From assembly GCA_038227435.1 (NCBI GenBank), contig JBBRPW010000007.1, positions 1 to 26,506 on the forward strand: 26,506 nt of DNA, written 5' to 3'. Below are positions 23,822 to 26,506 of this stretch, in pieces. Position numbers and translations under genes: made by a program. Each line of letters starts with the position of its first letter. Position 1 is the first letter of the stretch. The stretch comes from JBBRNV01 sp038227435. Its GTDB lineage: Bacteria > Patescibacteriota > Minisyncoccia > Phycocordibacterales > CALRBL01. The notes below the pieces were generated by a model. The model did no database searches. It had not been told where the DNA came from and was given only the letters and a program-made list of their open reading frames with translations.

Positions 23822-24067
23822 ATAAAGGTACATTAACAAATAACTTACTTCTCATTCTTGAGAAATTGGTAGTTGAAGAGAAATATGTGGAAATCGAATA
23901 AAAAAGGTTTATTTAAGGCTCAAATCTAATATATCAGAAACCCCGTTTAACAAATCTATTTGTTTCTACATATTTCTCTTCAAAACTTCCTGCACACACA
24001 ACGTGTGCAGGAAGTAAACCAATTTCAATTGGAGAGAATCTCAGACATCCCAACCTACACCCCTCCT
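23822..24067 (+). promoter_or_regulatory. Structured 5' leader or ncRNA candidate
   Basis: The gene-free stretch 23684-24067 holds a promoter and then a set of nested inverted repeats: TTCTCA/TGAGAA (23849-23864); a long-range stem of 18 pairs with one G-T (23873-23890 with 23966-23983); a small AACAAAT/ATTTGTT stem around 23950-23964 inside it; a perfect 12-pair stem-loop at 23986-24014 with loop ACAAC; and CCAATT/AATTGG at 24019-24032. A 14-codon reading frame (23885-23929) starts inside the left arm of the long stem. No known riboswitch class was recognised. Base composition is still host-like here and shifts at about 24040. Confidence 0.55.
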
Positions 24068-24901
24068 ATGTCCTACATGAATAATCTGACCGAAAACCCA
24101 GGGGCCACTCTGTGGTCTCTCGCCAAGGGGATCTGTTTGATCCTCGTCGTGCTCTTCTTTCTTGGAAGTTGCTCGCTGGGAAGCTGCAGCTATATGCTGT
24201 CGCGTCCCGCACAGGTAGTCTACGTGACGCCTGTGCCGAATGTTTCGACCACCGTCGTCGGGCCAAGCATGGCCCAGATCGAAGCCGCCAATCGTGAAAG
24301 CGAGAAGCGGCATGAGGAAGCCCTCAAGGCTTCCGAAGCGCGTACCGCGGCGCTCATCGCTGCCCACAAACCTACCCCGATTCCTGATGTACCGATGGTG
24401 GTGGTGAGTACTGCTTCGGTTCCGACAGTTGTCGCGCAACCAGCTCGGACGCTGGTAGGGAATCCGGTTGTTGTTGGTGCTCCGGCATCGGCAACACCCC
24501 GCGACCCGAAGCTGTCGGGCCACCAAAACAATGATGGCACCTGGCAGTTTAGGAGCAATGAGTTCGGGTTTTTTCCGGACGCAGCCGCGAATACGACGAT
24601 CCCGTTCGCGATTCCCAGCAAAGGGAAGTTGGTTTGGTGCATGTCCTTCAGTGATAGCCAAGGGGCTGTCACCGACGTAGATATCCTCCCAGGCCAATAC
24701 ATTGCCGGTCGCGAAAGCGACGGTCGCCCTTGGTTCCTGGTCTCGGCGGGCTCAGCTCCAAAACGGATCTTCGGAGCCGGGTGGGTTGCAGCTGACGGCC
24801 GGCGTAAGCCGGTTTGCACAGGGATTTCGATCCCTGGTCATCCTCGCGATGGCCAGCGGCACGAAGGGATTCTGGCCATGGTTGCCAGTACCGGGAAGTA
24901 A
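24068..24901 (+). CDS. GC-rich gene for a membrane-anchored protein of unknown function
   Basis: The 277 residues begin at ATG 24068 (ATG 24077 is also possible; the frame extends to a TTG at 23960, but through the hairpin leader). One hydrophobic helix at about 16-37 ends in the repeated LGSCSLGSC, whose cysteines resemble a weak lipobox. A charged helical segment (about 60-93) and a Pro/Val/Thr-rich stalk (about 95-150) lead to a compact C-terminal domain (about 155-277) with several Trp and two Cys (WCMSF and PVCTG). No arginine is encoded by CGA. The design is an anchored stalk carrying an external globular domain. Family not recognised; probably acquired from a higher-GC source. Confidence 0.7.
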   Translation: MSYMNNLTENPGATLWSLAKGICLILVVLFFLGSCSLGSCSYMLSRPAQVVYVTPVPNVSTTVVGPSMAQIEAANRESEKRHEEALKASEARTAALIAAHKPTPIPDVPMVVVSTASVPTVVAQPARTLVGNPVVVGAPASATPRDPKLSGHQNNDGTWQFRSNEFGFFPDAAANTTIPFAIPSKGKLVWCMSFSDSQGAVTDVDILPGQYIAGRESDGRPWFLVSAGSAPKRIFGAGWVAADGRRKPVCTGISIPGHPRDGQRHEGILAMVASTGK

Positions 24902-24911
24902 GTTATCAGTC

Positions 24912-24936
24912 TTCATGTGGATTCAAAGCACATGAA
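24912..24936 (+). repeat. Hairpin after the GC-rich gene
   Basis: TTCATGTG (24912-24919) and CACATGAA (24929-24936) pair perfectly over 8 bases with a 9-base loop, directly before the terminator. Confidence 0.6.
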
Positions 24937-24939
24937 TCG

Positions 24940-24972
24940 CAGCCAAAGGTTTACCCCTTTGGCTGTTTTTTT
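24940..24972 (+). terminator. Rho-independent terminator of the GC-rich plus-strand gene
   Basis: CAGCCAAAGG (24940-24949) and CCTTTGGCTG (24956-24965) form a perfect 10-pair stem with a 6-base loop and a run of seven T (24966-24972). Confidence 0.95.
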
Positions 24973-25063
24973 ATTTAAGTATGTGCACGCGGTACTTTAA
25001 TATTGTCGAACGGACTATCCACAGGTTAACAACATATAATTAATTGACTGAATAAGATTTAGG

Positions 25064-25095
25064 AATAAGAAAAGCGGCTCCCGTAGGAGCCGCTT
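25064..25095 (-). terminator. Rho-independent terminator of the GC-rich minus-strand gene
   Basis: AAGCGGCTCC (25072-25081) and GGAGCCGCTT (25086-25095) form a perfect 10-pair stem with a 4-base loop. Read on the minus strand it is followed by a T-rich tract (to about 25064). The plus-strand side has only a weak T run. Confidence 0.9.
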
Positions 25096-25110
25096 GGTTT
25101 TAATTTCCGG

Positions 25111-25803
25111 TTACTTTCCCATGAAAGCATCCGGGTCGAATGTCGGCCGGGGCCGATCACCACGATCGAGGAAAACCTCGATCGGACGGGTGACGTCCCG
25201 AAGGACTGTCAGCCGGGGACCCGCCAAAGGAGCAGTTTGCAGGCGGTTTGCCTGCTGGAGCTGCCGAACTTGAGCTTGTCCTTGCTGCACGCAGAGAGAA
25301 GGGGCTGGCCGGACAACTGTTGTCCGAGGGCGAACGACTTTTCTGACTGCGGGCTTTGTAGCCTGCCGACGGCAACAAATGCACTGCACTTGCTGCTGCT
25401 GCCCGCAATTTGTGCAACACTGGGCTGCTTGAGCGCTGTTTCTAGGCGCTTGAGCGATCGGAGCTCTCTGCACCAACGTGTTACGGGACTGTTGTTGACG
25501 CAAGAACTGATCCTGCACCGGTTGAGCAACAATAACGCGTTGTCCAATTTGTTGGTAGCTTGACCCAGTGTTCCGGGGGTTAGCGACCAAGGACGCTACG
25601 CTGTAGCGCACTTGTGGTTGAGGGGCAACCCGCGTTGCCACAGCGTAGGACTGATGTACTGGTGCCACCTGGCTAGCCACAGTGTAGGACTGCCTCACTG
25701 GGCAGACAGGGGATGCACCGTTCCAACCTTGCGCCTGCGCACTGAAGCTGGAGAAGAAAATCGCCAGGATGGCGATCATACCGAGATTTTTGAATGAGCT
25801 CAT
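25111..25803 (-). CDS. GC-rich gene for a secreted Gln/Cys-rich repeat protein
   Basis: The 230-residue product has a clear Sec signal peptide: basic start, hydrophobic core (about 8-20) and cleavage after SAQA (residue 24). The mature part is rich in Gln, Val, Arg and Pro. Three imperfect 13-residue repeats built on QSYxVAxxVAP lie at about 38-75. A cysteine cluster at 129, 130, 133, 141, 143 and 144 (CCxxC, then CxCC) could bind metal or form disulfides. The C-terminus is Asp/Arg/Pro rich. Codon use is foreign to the neighbours (no CGA seen in the arginines checked). It has its own promoter and terminator. No family recognised; secretion is the secure part. Confidence 0.7.
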   Translation of the reverse strand: MSSFKNLGMIAILAIFFSSFSAQAQGWNGASPVCPVRQSYTVASQVAPVHQSYAVATRVAPQPQVRYSVASLVANPRNTGSSYQQIGQRVIVAQPVQDQFLRQQQSRNTLVQRAPIAQAPRNSAQAAQCCTNCGQQQQVQCICCRRQATKPAVRKVVRPRTTVVRPAPSLCVQQGQAQVRQLQQANRLQTAPLAGPRLTVLRDVTRPIEVFLDRGDRPRPTFDPDAFMGK

Positions 25804-25856
25804 AGGTTTTGGGCTGGGATACTGAATGGAGGTTGACCAAACTGAAGTTCTGATAT

Positions 25857-25884
25857 ATTATACACTATATTGTACGTCTGTCAA
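25857..25884 (-). promoter_or_regulatory. Consensus promoter of the minus-strand GC-rich gene
   Basis: On the minus strand a perfect TTGACA (25884-25879), a 16-base spacer and a perfect TATAAT (25862-25857). The leader to the ATG is about 47 bases and has no Shine-Dalgarno. Confidence 0.85.
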
Positions 25885-25944
25885 GGTAGTATATGGCTCT
25901 ATTATTAGCCAGTTTGGATCTCTAAATAAAGAAAAAAGGGAGTA

Positions 25945-25973
25945 TTGACAATCATAGAAATATGATGTAGTAT
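25945..25973 (+). promoter_or_regulatory. Predicted promoter of the repeat-protein gene
   Basis: A perfect TTGACA (25945-25950), a 17-base spacer and TAGTAT (25968-25973). TATATT at 25971-25976 is an alternative with a 20-base spacer. The leader is about 30 bases. It is divergent from the promoter at 25857-25884. Confidence 0.75.
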
Positions 25974-26011
25974 ATTGTCACTTAGAAAATATTAAAAATT
26001 ATCACAATTAT

Positions 26012-26506
26012 ATGAATAAATTTATCAAAACAATTTCTGCGATAGCTCTTACTGCTATTTTGCTTGTAACACCAACAATTTCAGCTCACGCACAGTGGGA
26101 CGATTATGGTAGTTACGGTAGTGATCCAGTATGGACTGACTACAATAACAACACTAACAGTGATCCTGCTTGGAACAGTTACAATAATCCAACTACAGAT
26201 CCTGTATGGGGAGGCTATAATAATTCCTCAACAGATCCTGTATGGAACAGTTATAATAATCCAACTACAGATCCTGCATGGGCAAGTTATAACGATCCTT
26301 CAAGCGATCCCGTTTGGAACTCATATAACCAATATACAGCAAATAATCCTACTGACTTTGGCAACGCTGGCTTAGTTGGAGATCACACTGCATCATACGA
26401 TTGGTCTAACTACGGTACAGTTGGAGATCATACATATTCATATGATTGGAGTAATTATGGAACAGTTGGTGATCATACAGCAGCATACGATTGGTCTAAC
26501 TACGGT
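26012..26506 (+). CDS. Secreted aromatic-rich repeat protein (3' end outside window)
   Basis: The frame is open for 165 codons from ATG 26012 to the right edge. A Sec signal peptide (Lys-rich start, hydrophobic core at about 8-21, cleavage after AHA at residue 27) is followed by two tandem arrays. The first has six 12-13 residue units of the form DPxWxxYNNxxT (about 38-110); the second has 15-residue units of the form VGDHTxxYDWSNYGT, three of which are visible from residue 122. Every unit places Trp and Tyr at fixed positions among small polar residues. Codon use is host-like. This suggests a wall or surface adhesin or structural fibre; a sortase signal could lie beyond the edge. Confidence 0.8.
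   Translation, partial: MNKFIKTISAIALTAILLVTPTISAHAQWDDYGSYGSDPVWTDYNNNTNSDPAWNSYNNPTTDPVWGGYNNSSTDPVWNSYNNPTTDPAWASYNDPSSDPVWNSYNQYTANNPTDFGNAGLVGDHTASYDWSNYGTVGDHTYSYDWSNYGTVGDHTAAYDWSNYG
26123..26341 (+). repeat. Coding tandem repeat, about 36-base unit
   Basis: Six imperfect units encoding DPxWxxYNNxxT. Units 2 and 4 are almost identical at DNA level, suggesting recent duplication. Confidence 0.8.
26375..26506 (+). repeat. Coding tandem repeat, 45-base unit
   Basis: Three consecutive units encoding VGDHTxxYDWSNYGT, the third cut by the window edge. Units 1 and 3 share more bases in the DWSNYG part than either does with unit 2. Confidence 0.8.

Larger units (their letters stand above)
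24040..25805. other. GC-rich island with two convergent secreted/membrane protein genes
   Basis: The two genes in this stretch have roughly 60 percent GC in sampled lines, against about 35-45 percent elsewhere, and use CGT, CGC and CGG instead of the CGA that dominates the rest. The regulatory sequences around them (promoters at 23788-23815 and 25857-25884, terminators at 24940-24972 and 25064-25095) are clear. The segment 24902-25110 between them is AT-rich again. No integrase, transposase or terminal repeat is seen. Confidence 0.7.

Noticed and set aside
23960..24067. TTG at 23960 as the start of the GC-rich gene
   Set aside because: It would translate through the perfect 12-pair hairpin and the AT-rich leader; the composition shift and the membrane helix fit the ATG at 24068.
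24041..24819. Long minus-strand reading frames opposite the GC-rich gene
   Set aside because: High GC reduces stop codons in all frames; these frames have Arg/Ser/Pro-biased shadow composition, no promoter and no domain-like pattern, while the plus frame has a helix, a stalk and a well placed promoter and terminator.
25015..25023. DnaA-box-like CTATCCACA
   Set aside because: A single site one mismatch from TTATNCACA, with no cluster and no origin genes nearby.
26106..26375. Reading frame rich in Ile, Gln and Leu near the right edge
   Set aside because: It is an out-of-frame shadow of the tandem repeats in the secreted protein that starts at 26012.
26123..26506. Possible CRISPR array at the right edge
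   Set aside because: The repeats are contiguous, in frame and without unique spacers; they encode protein repeats.

Overview
The window reads like a chromosomal segment of a Patescibacteria/CPR bacterium, most likely of the Parcubacteria (Paceibacteria) type. The evidence is AT-rich coding sequence, almost exclusive use of CGA for arginine, compact or domain-reduced informational proteins (short EF-Ts, PheS without its coiled-coil arm, PheT without its tRNA-binding OB domain), no visible Shine-Dalgarno sequences, and many small membrane or secreted proteins. The lineage is inferred from style, not from a search.

Bases 1-8341 are a dense plus-strand run: a 5'-truncated ftsE, then ftsX, an AI-2E/PerM-type permease, obg, gatB, gap, a membrane-anchored XAC2610-like protein, rpiB and an rpe-like epimerase. 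They cover cell-wall remodelling, ribosome assembly, tRNA amidation and the glycolysis/pentose-phosphate junction. Bases 8341-12138 hold a small membrane-protein unit with its own promoter and terminator, a zinc-free bL31 with a long charged tail, prfA, and rpsB-tsf followed by a small membrane coiled-coil protein.

Bases 12139-12369 hold tRNA-Thr(UGU), preceded by two degenerate copies of its 5' half at 70-71 base spacing. Then come a processive-type GT2 glycosyltransferase, a PEGA-domain membrane protein, pheS, pheT, a YjdF-like (DUF2238) membrane protein and gyrB, closed by a bidirectional terminator.

From 20950 to the end the window becomes a cell-surface region: a CARDB-domain surface protein (minus strand), a small membrane protein, a sortase, two GC-rich genes (24068-24901 and 25111-25803, minus) of clearly different composition and codon use, and a secreted aromatic-rich repeat protein that runs off the right edge. 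The first GC-rich gene follows a strong promoter and a leader of about 245 bases containing several inverted repeats; the second has its own consensus promoter and terminator.

The two most interesting signals are (1) a -10 hexamer of the form TANNNT placed a nearly fixed 6 bases before many start codons, which predicts widespread leaderless mRNAs, and (2) the GC-rich, individually promoted and terminated secreted-protein genes with the structured leader.
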